Numbered from the stretch's first letter, positions 23,560 through 33,129 are shown. The stretch: DNA of 64,000 bases from Bacillus sp. RO3 (GCF_012911895.1 NZ_JAAXCV010000029.1:24305-88304), one strand, 5' to 3'. Made by a program: numbers and translations. Notes: generated by a model from the letters alone, not told the origin.

Positions 23560-24876
23560 TTAATTAAACAAATTTCCCAAAAAACCTTGAATGCTACGTG
23601 CACTTCGTACCAGCCAACTCGCCTTCTCCACTGATTCAACGGCGATGATATCCACTTTATAAGTAGGTTTTAGGTTATTAAAAATATACTCACTCTTTTC
23701 AGGCATTTCAACGATCATTTCTCCAATTTTTTCACCTTTTTCAATTGGAGCTTGAAGAGTACCATCCTCGTTAAGCTTAGCTTCATCTAATTTGACAGAA
23801 GCCTTTACCTTATCTTTCTCTTCTTTTGCCACTCGGATAGAGATAGGCTTTTGGATTTTGATGCCTACCGATTGTTTCACACCGTCTGGAACGTCTAACA
23901 CCCGTTCCTTTTCTTTTTGAATTTCTTCTAGTTGATATTCAACCGTCTCAAACTCGTCAAATCCATAATCAAGAAGTTCTGTTGTTTGTATAAACCGTTC
24001 GGCACTGCTAGGCTGACCATACTCATCCTTGGCATCTAAAATGACAGAAATATATCGGACTCCATCACGTTCTGCCGTCCCGGTAAAAGTGGAACCTGCA
24101 AAGGGAGTGGTACCTGTCTTCAATCCATCCGCACCTTCATAATCATACGATTTTCCTTTTAACAGACCGTTTGTGTTCTTCATTAAAAGTTCTTCATCTG
24201 TACCCGGCCTGAAAACTTTGGATGGGAGTCCCGATGTTTCCAATACCTCCGTATAATCACGGATGAGGTAAAAGGCCAGAGTGGCTATATCTTCAGCCGA
24301 TACCATATTTTCATCATTCACGTCAGTACCTTCCGGAAACATCCCGAGCATATCGTAATTACTCAAGCCTGAGGAATTAACAAATTGATAATGCTCAAAG
24401 CCCAATTCTTTCGCTTTTGCATTCATCTGTTTAACGAATTCACCTTCTGAACCCGCCACCACTTCGGATAATGCAATCGCTGCGCCATTTCCGGATTTAA
24501 TGACCATGGCATCATACAACTCTCTGACCGAATACTCCCTGCCTGCTTGTAACGGGACATTACTCAATCCGGGGGCGTTCGCCAATTGATACACTTTTTC
24601 ACTGACTTTATAGGTTTGATCCCACTTTATTCTTCCTTCATGTATGGCTTCAAGGACAAGGTATTCTGTCATCATTTTCGTCATACTGGCAATGCCGAGT
24701 AGCTTGTCCTCATGCTCTTTATATACAATCTTCCCTGTATCTGCTTCCACTAAAATCGCAGCATCTGCATTGATATCCAGTTTTGTTTTTCCTTCTGCCG
24801 TCTGCTGAAAAGGAACCATGACCATAAAGGAAATCATCAAAACCGACAAGCTCTGTTTTATCGCACTCTCATTCAA
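23560..24876 (-). CDS. dacA: D-alanyl-D-alanine carboxypeptidase (PBP5, DacA type)
   Basis: 438 residues, matching DacA of Bacillus in length. A signal peptide (LSVLMISFMVMVPFQQTAEG) is followed by the peptidase S11 domain with S64-M-T-K67, SGN in VIKSGNGAAIA, and KTGT in GLKTGTTPFAG; then a beta-rich C-terminal domain and an amphipathic C-terminal helix (WLVRSARSIQGFLGNLFN) that anchors PBP5 to the outer membrane face. It removes the terminal D-Ala of peptidoglycan pentapeptides. The start is the TTG with TGGAGG 7 bases upstream; the longer frame lacks a site. Single gene. Confidence 0.93.
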   Translation of the reverse strand: MNESAIKQSLSVLMISFMVMVPFQQTAEGKTKLDINADAAILVEADTGKIVYKEHEDKLLGIASMTKMMTEYLVLEAIHEGRIKWDQTYKVSEKVYQLANAPGLSNVPLQAGREYSVRELYDAMVIKSGNGAAIALSEVVAGSEGEFVKQMNAKAKELGFEHYQFVNSSGLSNYDMLGMFPEGTDVNDENMVSAEDIATLAFYLIRDYTEVLETSGLPSKVFRPGTDEELLMKNTNGLLKGKSYDYEGADGLKTGTTPFAGSTFTGTAERDGVRYISVILDAKDEYGQPSSAERFIQTTELLDYGFDEFETVEYQLEEIQKEKERVLDVPDGVKQSVGIKIQKPISIRVAKEEKDKVKASVKLDEAKLNEDGTLQAPIEKGEKIGEMIVEMPEKSEYIFNNLKPTYKVDIIAVESVEKASWLVRSARSIQGFLGNLFN

Positions 24877-25016
24877 ATTAAAGACCTCCAGAAAACCAAT
24901 ATCACACAACAAATCATTCTACCATACAAGCACTAAAACCATCCACTTCCCTATAACCTTTTCAAATCGTTCATAACATTGTAAATAATTGTTTAGCAGA
25001 AATAGATCTCTTCAAT

Positions 25017-25089
25017 AGAGGGACGGACCTTTAATCGCTGGAAAAAAGAAAAACTGACCTATTCATCCTCATTGAAGGTCCGTCCCTCT
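25017..25089. repeat. GGACGGACC-family inverted pair, 15-bp arms
   Basis: AGAGGGACGGACCTT at 25017-25031 faces AAGGTCCGTCCCTCT at 25075-25089 across 43 bases. It lies between the dacA start and the LD-carboxypeptidase gene, in the shared upstream region. Confidence 0.85.
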
Positions 25090-25179
25090 TCCGCACTCCA
25101 TCACCAAATTGGAAAATAATTCTTGTAATGAATCTTTTAATCTGTTAAAATCACGTAAACCGTTAGGAGGAGAAAGACG

Positions 25180-26193
25180 ATGATTACATATCCACAGCTT
25201 GTGAAAGGCGCAACCATAGGAGTTACTGCTCCATCATCCGGGGTTCCCGATGAACTTCATGATATCCTTAACCAGTCAATCAAAAAGATGGAAGATAAAG
25301 GCTATGCCGTTCAAAGCGGAAACACGGCCTGGACCCAGCACAAAGCCAAATCGTCCACAGCCGAAAAGCGAGCAGCAGAACTGAATCAGATGCTGCAGGA
25401 TGAAGAAATTTCCCTGATCATCCCTCCATGGGGAGGACAGCTGCTGATTGAAATCCTAAACCTCATTGACTATGAAAAAGTCAAAACGAAATGGGTGCTT
25501 GGATATTCCGATACAAGTGTACTACTGATGGCTCTCACTTTAAAGACGGGCATAGCAACTGCCCATGGTACCAATCTCATCGACTTAAGAGGGAAATACA
25601 CCGACTCGACGACAGTTCAATGGGAAACCGTTCTCTCATCAGGAGCGGGATCATCAGTGACCCAGTACTCATCTGAACACTACCAAAAGGAATGGAATCA
25701 CGAGGTGCCTTCACCATACGTTTTTCATTTAACCGAGCCAACCGTGTGGAAAACGATGGGGGATCAAGATGTAAAAGTGAAAGGACGAATACTGGGCGGG
25801 TGTATTGATGTAATCCGACACCTAATTGGCACTCCTTTTGGAAATATTAAAGAGTTCAGGGAAAAGCATATTAAAGGTGAAAAGATCCTCTGGTATTTTG
25901 AAAACTGTGAACTAACGACAGCCGATCTGCGCCGTACACTGGTGCAAATGAATTTCGCCGGATGGTTCGAACATTCATCTGGAATCCTCTTTGGAAGAAG
26001 TGATGCCAACACGCCAGTCGGTGATTATACAGTCGAAGATGTTTACGAGGACCTTTCAACGGAACTTGGCATTCCTATCGTGTATGATATTGACTGCGGC
26101 CATCAGCCTCCTCAAATTACGTTAATTAATGGAGCGTTCGGAGAGGTAGTAGTATCCAATGGAATAGGGAAAGTCACCCAAACATTTAGTTAA
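25180..26193 (+). CDS. S66 family LD-carboxypeptidase / MccF-like serine peptidase
   Basis: 337 residues with the S66 triad elements in order: nucleophile Ser in LGYSDTSVLLMAL, Glu in WYFENCELTTADLRR, and His in DIDCGHQPPQITL. Family members either cut the LD bond in muropeptide tetrapeptides during wall recycling or, as MccF, disarm microcin C-type acyl-sulfamoyl nucleotides. Length and the SGVPDELHDILNQSIKKMEDKG start are closer to the MccF branch of Bacillus, but the two cannot be told apart with certainty. GGAGGAG precedes the ATG. Confidence 0.87.
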   Translation: MITYPQLVKGATIGVTAPSSGVPDELHDILNQSIKKMEDKGYAVQSGNTAWTQHKAKSSTAEKRAAELNQMLQDEEISLIIPPWGGQLLIEILNLIDYEKVKTKWVLGYSDTSVLLMALTLKTGIATAHGTNLIDLRGKYTDSTTVQWETVLSSGAGSSVTQYSSEHYQKEWNHEVPSPYVFHLTEPTVWKTMGDQDVKVKGRILGGCIDVIRHLIGTPFGNIKEFREKHIKGEKILWYFENCELTTADLRRTLVQMNFAGWFEHSSGILFGRSDANTPVGDYTVEDVYEDLSTELGIPIVYDIDCGHQPPQITLINGAFGEVVVSNGIGKVTQTFS

Positions 26194-26198
26194 AACTC

Positions 26199-26231
26199 AA
26201 AAAAACGTCCTTCTGAAGGGACGTTTTTTTC
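26199..26231. terminator. Bidirectional terminator
   Basis: AAAAAACGTCC / GGGACGTTTTTT palindrome with a 7-base loop between the converging peptidase and membrane protein genes. Confidence 0.88.
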
Positions 26232-26234
26232 TAA

Positions 26235-26624
26235 TCACTCTGAATCTCCATATCGTTTCTCATTTAACAACCAAATAATCAATCCCCAAAGCCATCCACC
26301 TGTGACACAGATAACAATGATGAGAATGAGATGATCCTTCAAAACTCCGTATAAAGTGATCGTAAAAATGAAGCCTGCAAAACACCCTCCATAAAGAACC
26401 GAAAAGAACCATTTTTCTCTGACGCGAACCGCTATCCACCATTTTCGGTATGGTCCGTTTGGATCTCTGCTATTGATGAAGAACACACAGGCATTCAAAA
26501 AAAAGATAAGACTGATTATCAGGTACATGTATGATTCCGGGTCTAACCAAAACACCAGGAAGTTTATGACTGAAGTGAAGGTGAACATCAGAAAGATCAC
26601 CTTATTCTGCTTTAATTTATCCAT
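26235..26624 (-). CDS. Small four-helix membrane protein
   Basis: 129 residues with four hydrophobic segments (VIFLMFTFTSVINFLVFWL, YLIISLIFFLNACVFFI, WFFSVLYGGCFAGFIFTITLY in two parts, and ILIIVICVTGGWLWGLIIWLL) and a charged loop NSRDPNGPYRKWW. No known family. A GGGGG-type site precedes the ATG. Single gene. Confidence 0.65.
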   Translation of the reverse strand: MDKLKQNKVIFLMFTFTSVINFLVFWLDPESYMYLIISLIFFLNACVFFINSRDPNGPYRKWWIAVRVREKWFFSVLYGGCFAGFIFTITLYGVLKDHLILIIVICVTGGWLWGLIIWLLNEKRYGDSE

Positions 26625-26953
26625 TTACTAGCCCCCGATCACTTGTATTATATCAGATCATGTTCGACAGGGACCAACAAATTCCAACTCTTAAAAGGAA
26701 TTTCCCTTCAGTTTCAAGAAGATTAGTAATGCCATCATTTATGGAAGGGAGTAAAGAATTGAGAGTGAAGGAAAGTATCAAAATGATAAGAGGACAGGTT
26801 TACAAATAGATACATAGGGTTCGGAAGATAGACGGACATGGTCCCATCACTTTAAAAAAGCAGTATCAGATTTCGTAATGATAAAAGGCGATTATGCCTG
26901 TCATAAAACCTGTAAAGAAAGTTCATGATTAGAATAGATAAAGGGGAAATGAG
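26625..26953. other. Gene gap with no clear feature
   Basis: About 330 bases between divergent genes. There are no repeats, strong hairpins or credible small ORFs; weak AT-rich promoter-like patches only. Confidence 0.5.
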
Positions 26954-27499
26954 ATGTTTACATATATGTTGAACGAAAACCTGGAATTGAGATTACTAGA
27001 ATTACAGGATGCAGAACGTATTCATGATTTAATCGACCAGTCCAGGAACCATTTGCGGGAGTGGCTGCCATGGGTGGATCATTCAACAACCGTTGAAGAT
27101 ACAATCGCCTTCATCAAGGGGACACGAACAGGCTTTGCAAACAATACAAGCTTGAAGGCAGGGATCGTCTATAACGATGAACTGGCCGGTGTCGCCGGTT
27201 TCAATGAAATGAACTGGTCAAACAAACTCGCTGTCATGGGATATTGGCTGGGTGAAGGATTTCAAGGGAAGGGCATCATGACCAAGGTGTCAAAGGGACT
27301 GACGGATTACGCATTTTCCTATTTAAAAATGAATAAGGTCGAAATAACTGCTGCAGAATTCAACTATCGGAGCAGGGCGATTCCTGAAAGGCTTGGTTTC
27401 ACCATGGAAGGAAAGATCAGACATAGGGAATGGGTCAACGGTCAGTTTGTTGATCATATTGTCTACGGAATCCTCAGAGACGAGTGGAAGAAATCTTGA
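26954..27499 (+). CDS. RimJ/RimL-type GNAT acetyltransferase (YdaF-like)
   Basis: 181 residues. The N-terminal LELRLLELQDAERIHDLIDQSRNHLREWLPWVD (in pieces) and the central GYWLGEGFQGKGIMTKV acetyl-CoA loop are typical of RimL/YdaF proteins that acetylate ribosomal protein N-termini or related targets; NYRSRAIPERLGFTMEGKIR is the usual C-terminal strand pair. AAAGGGGAA precedes the ATG. Its stop codon overlaps the likely start of the next gene, so the two are cotranslated. Confidence 0.88.
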   Translation: MFTYMLNENLELRLLELQDAERIHDLIDQSRNHLREWLPWVDHSTTVEDTIAFIKGTRTGFANNTSLKAGIVYNDELAGVAGFNEMNWSNKLAVMGYWLGEGFQGKGIMTKVSKGLTDYAFSYLKMNKVEITAAEFNYRSRAIPERLGFTMEGKIRHREWVNGQFVDHIVYGILRDEWKKS

Positions 27500-28512
27500 A
27501 TCAGGCATGGACAGACCGGTTTGATGGCCTGATTTCCTGGGTTGAAGACATCAAACAAAGAAACGGAAGCTCGGCTGCAGGCCTGTATATACTAAAAGAT
27601 TCCCAGGTGGTTCTGGAGCATTATAGCGGAAATCACTCTCACGAGAAAGATGCCCCGCCAATCACCGCACGATCGCAATTCAATGTAGCTTCGGCACGCA
27701 AAAGCTATTTAGGGCTTGCTGTCGCTTATGCATTGCACGACAAATGTATCTCGGGGATGGATGACCCGATCTTACGATATTTCCCAGAGTATGATCGACC
27801 ACTTTACGAAGGCACCACCATCCGCCATCTTGTCACCCATTCCCATGGCCTCGCTTCCAATATGGACGGAGTCATCTTCAGGGAATTTAAGGCTGGTACC
27901 AACTGGGCTTATCGTAACGTGGGAGTGGACATCTTGACAAGCTTAATTCATCGACTGTATGGGAAAGGGTTCCCGCAACTTTTGGACGAAAGGGTGTTCA
28001 CTCCAATGGGTTTCAGTGAAACAGGCTGGAGGACAGAATCAAACGAACACCTGGTCCCCATTATTGATCGTAAGGATGAACCTCCTCTTTCCGGTCTGGA
28101 AAAGAATTCGGACGGGAGTGAAAAAAATCTTTTTGTTTCTGCAAGAGAATTCGCCCGCTGGGGGCAGCTCCATCTTCAGCATGGGAAGATGGGGGAAACA
28201 CAAATCGTTCCTCCAGAGGTGATTAAGTTGGCCACTTCCATTCAACATTCACCCTACACGGATCCCAGCCTTCCTGCTAATGGAATGTTCTGGTACACTC
28301 AAGATATCCCTAGGGACAAAAGTGAATTGGGGGAAAGAGTCCCAGCCGGATCTTATCAAATCTTAGGTGTTACAGGTCTTACGATTCTTGTGATACCTGC
28401 ATATAAAGTTGTGGTGGCAAAAATGTATAATAAGCGCTACAACTACGGGGGAGAGCATTACCTGAAGTATTTAAGGGAGTTCAGTAACCAAGTGTGTGAT
28501 TTGTTTAGCTGA
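27496..28512 (+). CDS. Beta-lactamase-related serine hydrolase
   Basis: 338 residues of the class C beta-lactamase/DD-peptidase-like family, cytosolic as no signal peptide is visible. Motifs: SARKSYLG (SxxK, ASARKS) near residue 65, YRNVG (YxN) near residue 140, and a late G-x-T region LGVTGLTILVIP. The likely start is TTG overlapping the stop of the GNAT gene (TTGA) with GGAAG 5 bases upstream; a GTG four codons earlier is an alternative. Esterase or peptidase activity on an unknown substrate is probable. Confidence 0.82.
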   Translation: MNQAWTDRFDGLISWVEDIKQRNGSSAAGLYILKDSQVVLEHYSGNHSHEKDAPPITARSQFNVASARKSYLGLAVAYALHDKCISGMDDPILRYFPEYDRPLYEGTTIRHLVTHSHGLASNMDGVIFREFKAGTNWAYRNVGVDILTSLIHRLYGKGFPQLLDERVFTPMGFSETGWRTESNEHLVPIIDRKDEPPLSGLEKNSDGSEKNLFVSAREFARWGQLHLQHGKMGETQIVPPEVIKLATSIQHSPYTDPSLPANGMFWYTQDIPRDKSELGERVPAGSYQILGVTGLTILVIPAYKVVVAKMYNKRYNYGGEHYLKYLREFSNQVCDLFS

Positions 28513-28637
28513 GTTTTGATTAGAAAAATCTGCTGATAGTTTAATCGTATCTCAAGAGGCAGGGACTGGGAGAAATGAATTTCAATGAAGGATCATGTAG
28601 AAAATGATTTTTATTCTTTAACAGGTCTCAGGGAATG

Positions 28638-28686
28638 AAAAAAGTAAAAGGGAAATCTCTTTAGGAAACGTACCTTTTACTTTTAC
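28638..28686. terminator. Bidirectional hairpin terminator
   Basis: AAAAGTAAAAGG / CCTTTTACTTTT arms with a 21-base loop between the converging serine hydrolase and GNAT genes. Confidence 0.7.
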
Positions 28687-28692
28687 ATCCCG

Positions 28693-29196
28693 TTATAAAA
28701 ATAAGACCATTAAATCCTCATCGAAATATTCATTTTTATATTTCAATGCCCGTTTCTCAGTACCGTATGGTTTAAATCCGCAGGAGAGGTAAAGTCCTTT
28801 AGCTGTTTCATTGGTAGAGACAACGGTCAGCATGACTTGTTCGATTCCTTCCACCGCTTTAGCATGTGAAATGCAGGCTTCAATCAGCCTCCTGGCATAT
28901 CCGTTCCCTCTATAGACTGGGGAAACATACATGGCAAAAATGGACGCTTTATGTCTCATTTTCAGGGCACTTTCACGTACGAGGGTGGCTGTACCCACCA
29001 GTTTCTCCCCAACAAAGCAGCCGAATGTGTGGCTGTCCTTCTGGATCAGTCTCCCTGCGGTCACTTCAATTGGATTCGGGCGCGCGAGAGCTTCTTCATA
29101 GCTGCTCCCGAAGCTTGAAGGACTTTGCTTCAGCATTTCCAGGCGAAGCTCCCAATACGCTTCGGCATGATTTTCATTAAGTAGTTGGATTTCCAT
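28693..29196 (-). CDS. GNAT family N-acetyltransferase
   Basis: 167 residues with a clear GNAT core: IFAMYVSPVYRGNGYARRLIEA (acetyl-CoA loop RGNGYA) and VMLTVVSTNETAKGLYLSCGFKPYG. The start is at ATG 29196 (MEIQLLNE), where AGAAGG is 9 bases upstream. Single gene. Substrate unknown. Confidence 0.87.
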   Translation of the reverse strand: MEIQLLNENHAEAYWELRLEMLKQSPSSFGSSYEEALARPNPIEVTAGRLIQKDSHTFGCFVGEKLVGTATLVRESALKMRHKASIFAMYVSPVYRGNGYARRLIEACISHAKAVEGIEQVMLTVVSTNETAKGLYLSCGFKPYGTEKRALKYKNEYFDEDLMVLFL

Positions 29197-29308
29197 ATTT
29201 TTCTGACCTTCTTTCCTATACATGATATGATGAGAGGAGTCCTTATTTCAGCTACTCAAACCATTTTCGACATCAAGAGTCAAATCCCTTTAAATTGGAG
29301 GAATAGGA

Positions 29309-29746
29309 ATGGAAAATTGTCTCGGCTGCCGCCTGGCAAATAAACAAGAAAGAACATTTATGATATATGAAAATGATCACGTTGCCTGCTTTTTGGATCA
29401 TGTCCCCCATCATCCCGGTCATACCCTGATCCTGCCCAAGCAACATAAAATAGAACTGACAGAGTTAAATAAGGATGAGAGTCTCTTCATCATGGAGGCT
29501 TCAAAGCTAGTTGCAAGAACCATTCAGGCATTATATGGTCCAAACGGTATAACCATATGCCAAAATGGCGGCATCTATAACGAGCTGACTCATTATCATA
29601 TGCATGTGATCCCCCGTAATGAAGAACCGGATCGGTTCGGAGACTTATTCTATGGAAATGCGGAAATAGGAACCCACAACGAATCAATTGAAGAAACCCA
29701 TATCAAGATGAAGACAACTATCAATAGATTACTGGAAGAGGAGTAA
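29309..29746 (+). CDS. HIT family hydrolase
   Basis: 145 residues. Histidine triad motif HYHMHVIPR near residue 97, N-terminal Cys pair ENCLGCRLAN that in Hit-like proteins can bind zinc, and HHPGHTLILPKQH. HIT proteins hydrolyse nucleoside phosphoramidates and AMP-linked compounds. TTGGAGGAA precedes the ATG. The M29 peptidase gene starts 5 bases after its stop, so they form a two-gene operon. Confidence 0.92.
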   Translation: MENCLGCRLANKQERTFMIYENDHVACFLDHVPHHPGHTLILPKQHKIELTELNKDESLFIMEASKLVARTIQALYGPNGITICQNGGIYNELTHYHMHVIPRNEEPDRFGDLFYGNAEIGTHNESIEETHIKMKTTINRLLEEE

Positions 29747-29751
29747 CCAAA

Positions 29752-30993
29752 ATGACCATACATAGCAATCCTGAAGAAAGATTAAAGCGATACGCAGAAC
29801 TCGCCATCAAGGTGGGGGTGAATGTTCAACCCGGACAGCCCCTTTGGATTTCAGCCCCATTGGGCACAGAAACATTTGTGCGTATCGTTGTGAAAGAAGC
29901 CTATCTTGCCGGAGCAAAAAATGTGCATGTACAGTGGTATGACGAGGAAATCCTCCGAACACATTATGAATTGGCACCGGAGGAAACCTTTTATGAATAC
30001 CCAAGCTGGCTCGCTGCCGCTCATGAATGGGTGGTTGACCATAAAGGAGCATTTCTGCAAATAGAAGCAAATGACCCGGACCTTTTGAAAGGCATCGATT
30101 CGGATCGAATTCTTAACTTTGAAAAAGCAAGTGGAGATGCACTGGATCGCTTCTATGAAGCAATCGAAAAGGATCAAATCAGCTGGTCGATCGTCGCCAT
30201 CCCCTCCAAGAAATGGGCAGATAAGGTATTTCCCGAATTACCAGAGAAAGAAAGAATCCCGAGCCTATGGAACCGGATATTCACATCCGTCCGTCTCGAC
30301 CAAGAGGATCCCGTCATGGCTTGGAAAACACATATCGAAACCTTAACCAACAAAGCATCCGAACTCAATAGCTTAAAACTCAAAAGTCTCCACTATGAGT
30401 CAGAAGGGACGGACCTTACTGTAGAACTCCACGAAGATCACCTGTGGCTGACAGGGGCAAGCATCACCCCACAAGGGACGCACTTCATCGCCAATATGCC
30501 TACAGAAGAGGTTTACACCGTACCAATCAAGTCTGGAGTGAATGGTACGGTCAAAAGCACCAAACCACTGGCCTACAACGGCAATGTAATCGACGATTTC
30601 ACCCTTACCTTCTTAGATGGGGAAATCATTAAGGTGACAGCAAGGGAAGGGGAAGAAATTCTGAAGAAACTAATATTGACTGATGAAGGTGCAGCGTACC
30701 TTGGCGAGGTGGCACTTGTTCCGCATCGATCACCAATCTCTGATTCAGGCGTATTATTCTTCAACACTCTATTTGATGAGAACGCATCGAATCATTTAGC
30801 AATCGGTTCCTCTTATCCAACTTGTATGAAAGACGGCAACATCCTGTCTGATGAAGAGCGGGAGGAAAGGGGACTGAATGAAAGTGTGGTTCATGAAGAT
30901 TTCATGATAGGATCAGCTCAGATGAATATCGACGGTGTGTGCCGTGATGGCAAGAGAGTCGCCATCTTCCGAAATGGAAACTGGGCATTCTGA
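29752..30993 (+). CDS. M29 family aminopeptidase (AmpS/PepS type)
   Basis: 413 residues, the usual length for the thermophilic M29 metallo-aminopeptidases that use two divalent metals. Visible features: RYAELAIKVGVNVQPGQPLWI at the start, central SEGTDLTVEL, NMPTEEVYTVPIKSGVNGTV with the metal-binding Glu, and C-terminal NHLAIGSSYP and EDFMIGSAQMNIDGV with conserved His/Glu/Asp. It removes N-terminal residues from peptides in the cytosol. A GGGACGGACC copy lies inside the gene and encodes GTDL. It is the second gene after the HIT gene. Confidence 0.92.
   Translation: MTIHSNPEERLKRYAELAIKVGVNVQPGQPLWISAPLGTETFVRIVVKEAYLAGAKNVHVQWYDEEILRTHYELAPEETFYEYPSWLAAAHEWVVDHKGAFLQIEANDPDLLKGIDSDRILNFEKASGDALDRFYEAIEKDQISWSIVAIPSKKWADKVFPELPEKERIPSLWNRIFTSVRLDQEDPVMAWKTHIETLTNKASELNSLKLKSLHYESEGTDLTVELHEDHLWLTGASITPQGTHFIANMPTEEVYTVPIKSGVNGTVKSTKPLAYNGNVIDDFTLTFLDGEIIKVTAREGEEILKKLILTDEGAAYLGEVALVPHRSPISDSGVLFFNTLFDENASNHLAIGSSYPTCMKDGNILSDEEREERGLNESVVHEDFMIGSAQMNIDGVCRDGKRVAIFRNGNWAF
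30406..30415 (+). repeat. Intragenic GGGACGGACC copy
   Basis: Single exact 10-mer inside the M29 aminopeptidase gene; it encodes Gly-Thr-Asp-Leu in a motif that looks conserved in the family, so it may be partly accidental. Confidence 0.5.
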
Positions 30994-31072
30994 AGATAGA
31001 ATGGCTGCATCCAACTCATTCCACGAGTTCTCACCAATGTAACACTTCTTTAATAATGAAAGGAGACGACAG

Positions 31073-31465
31073 ATGATCTATGAAATGACTGTTCAGCTAA
31101 GGGTTCCTGACATAAAAAAGGGACAAGAATGGTATGAAACTCTTTTACATCGACCACCTGATTTTATCCCTCATGAAGGGTTTGCAGAATGGGAGCTTGT
31201 TCCCGGATGTTGGCTGCAGGTAGCAGAAGGCAGTCCTTCGGTCCATTCAGGTCCCATCCGTTTAGGGGTAGAAGATATCTGTAAAGAAAGAGAAAGGCTG
31301 ACATCCCTATTAGGGACGGAACACTTTGAGATCCATGCAAGAGAAGAGGTCCCTGTGAAATGGGGAACTTTTCGGGATCCATGGGGAAATGGAATCGGCT
31401 TGTTTCAATATCATGATAAATCTGAAATGATGAGACGTATCGATATGCTTAGAAATGAGGTATGA
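31073..31465 (+). CDS. VOC (glyoxalase/bleomycin resistance fold) protein
   Basis: 130 residues with two beta-alpha-beta-beta-beta half modules of the vicinal oxygen chelate fold: MTVQLRVPDIKKGQEWYETLL at the start and VPVKWGTFRDPWGNGIGLFQY at the end, the latter the usual FxDPxGN signature. The metal ligands are not all evident. AAAGGAGACG precedes the ATG. It overlaps the Nudix gene by 11 bases and is probably coupled to it. Confidence 0.83.
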   Translation: MIYEMTVQLRVPDIKKGQEWYETLLHRPPDFIPHEGFAEWELVPGCWLQVAEGSPSVHSGPIRLGVEDICKERERLTSLLGTEHFEIHAREEVPVKWGTFRDPWGNGIGLFQYHDKSEMMRRIDMLRNEV

Positions 31466-31937
31466 TCCAAGAAGGGAAGGTTCTTATGGAAAGCCCGCTG
31501 GCAAAAACGGAAGCGGAAGAAAATTTCTTGATTTCATTCCTATACATGAAGAGGAAATATGGGATCACAACCCGATTGCCGGCTCTTTTTCGGTTATCAT
31601 GGTAGGAGAAAAGGTACTTATGTGCTATAACGTTTTTCGTCAACAATGGGAACTTCCTGCCGGAAAAAGAGAAGGAAACGAAACTACCCGTGAATGTGCT
31701 CTAAGGGAGTTATATGAAGAAACGGGGCAGCATTTGCAATACCTTCATTTCAAGGGTTTAATGAAGGTCAAAAAAGCTTCTGTTGCTGTTCAATATAACC
31801 CTGTCTATACAGCCTCCCTAAAAGAACTGCAGCCATTCATCCCTAATCCGGAGACCAATGAGATCATCTTATGGGATCAAAAAATGGATATTGGCACGAT
31901 GGATGCTGTGGATGTGAAATTATTACTGTACCTTTAG
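31455..31937 (+). CDS. Nudix hydrolase
   Basis: 160 residues with an intact Nudix box, GKREGNETTRECALRELYEE-TG (Gx5Ex7REUxEExGU), near residues 69-91. It cleaves a nucleoside diphosphate linked to another group; substrate not predictable. It starts inside the 3' end of the VOC gene (11-base overlap). A strong terminator follows. Confidence 0.87.
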   Translation: MRYDPRREGSYGKPAGKNGSGRKFLDFIPIHEEEIWDHNPIAGSFSVIMVGEKVLMCYNVFRQQWELPAGKREGNETTRECALRELYEETGQHLQYLHFKGLMKVKKASVAVQYNPVYTASLKELQPFIPNPETNEIILWDQKMDIGTMDAVDVKLLLYL

Positions 31938-31966
31938 ATCCCTGGTTTTCTGAACAGTATGCGAAC

Positions 31967-32003
31967 AATAAGCCCCCCTTCCTTTTCTGGAAGGGGGGCT
32001 TAT
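31967..32003. terminator. Strong bidirectional terminator
   Basis: ATAAGCCCCCCTTCC / GGAAGGGGGGCTTAT, a perfect 15-bp stem with a 6-base loop, between the converging Nudix and old yellow enzyme genes. Confidence 0.85.
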
Positions 32004-32013
32004 AAGGGCATAT

Positions 32014-33129
32014 TTATTCCTCGATGTTCATCTGAAGCTCATATTCTTTTACGTACGCCTGCGGCAGTAAAATTTTCTCGAAATCAAACCCTTTTAAGTC
32101 GATTCCTTTATCAACCTTATTTGGAAGGTCGGGATTCGCTAGTGCACTGGTTCCCAGGCTGATGAATTCCGCATGTTGTTTTTGTAGGAGACCCTCCGCT
32201 TTGGAGGGGTCACCCAATTGCCCGTTGGCAATTACCGGAAGCCTGCTATAAAACGTCGCCGCTTCAGCAAGTGTCATTCCACCTTCACCAAATGAAGATA
32301 CGGCACCATCGCCGTCGGTCGTATGGATATAATCAAGTTCTGTTTTCCCCAATGAAGTGAAGATCACCTCAGCCGCATTTTGCCCTTCCGGCCATTTGTA
32401 GCCTTGATCGGCGACTTTACCTTGGGAAACGCGTATTCCTATCACAAAGTCTTCTCCAACGGCACTCCGTACCTCGTGAATGACTTCGATCATAAGGCGC
32501 AGCCTATTGTCTAACGCCCCACCGTATTCATCATCGCGTTCATTTAAATAATCAGTCAGAAACTGATCAAGTAAATATCCGTTTGCTCCGTGTATTTCGA
32601 CACCTTCAAAACCTGCTTCCTTGGCATTCACTGCACTTTCTACGAAGGATTTTTTAACCGCTTCTATTTCCTCACCTGTCATTGCTTCTGGAATAGGAAA
32701 GTCCCCAGACCCACCGTAAAACCCAAGTTGTTCCCCTCTAGGCGCAATAGCCGAAGGAGCCTTGGTGGTATCTTGATATGGATTTCCCTGGCTTTGCCCT
32801 CCTGCATGCATCAGTTGGGCAATCATCAAAGCACCGTGATTGTGAGCAGTCTGAACAATTTTCCTCCATGCGTCTGTTTGCTCCTGATCGACAATGCCGG
32901 GTTGGTTAAAGTATCCCTGGCTGTATCGTTTATCAGTATAGATACCTTCTGTGATGATGACGCCAAATCCGCCTTTTGCGAACCGTTCATAATAGTTTTC
33001 CATGATTTCATTGGGGATTCCGTTCTCTTCTGCACTCACACGGGTCATGGGTGCCACGATATACCGATTCTTTGTCAGGCCTGCACCCAGGTTTCCTTTG
33101 GAGAATAATTTCGTATATTGTGAACTCAT
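32014..33129 (-). CDS. NADH:flavin oxidoreductase, old yellow enzyme family
   Basis: 371 residues, a TIM-barrel FMN enzyme that reduces activated alkenes or related electrophiles. Family features: IVAPMTRVSAEENGIP, MIAQLMHAGGQS (His for substrate), GVEIHGANGYLLDQFLTDYLNERDDEYGG with the H-x2-N-GYL pair, and FISLGTSALANPDLPNKV near the end. The start is ATG at 33129, which has AAAGGAG 8 bases upstream; the GTG three codons earlier is too close to it. Single gene divergent from the glycerol operon. Confidence 0.92.
   Translation of the reverse strand: MSSQYTKLFSKGNLGAGLTKNRYIVAPMTRVSAEENGIPNEIMENYYERFAKGGFGVIITEGIYTDKRYSQGYFNQPGIVDQEQTDAWRKIVQTAHNHGALMIAQLMHAGGQSQGNPYQDTTKAPSAIAPRGEQLGFYGGSGDFPIPEAMTGEEIEAVKKSFVESAVNAKEAGFEGVEIHGANGYLLDQFLTDYLNERDDEYGGALDNRLRLMIEVIHEVRSAVGEDFVIGIRVSQGKVADQGYKWPEGQNAAEVIFTSLGKTELDYIHTTDGDGAVSSFGEGGMTLAEAATFYSRLPVIANGQLGDPSKAEGLLQKQHAEFISLGTSALANPDLPNKVDKGIDLKGFDFEKILLPQAYVKEYELQMNIEE

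Noticed and set aside
29752..30993. GGGACGGACC copy in the aminopeptidase as an inserted element
   Set aside because: The encoded GTDL lies in what looks like a conserved family motif, so this copy may have arisen without insertion.
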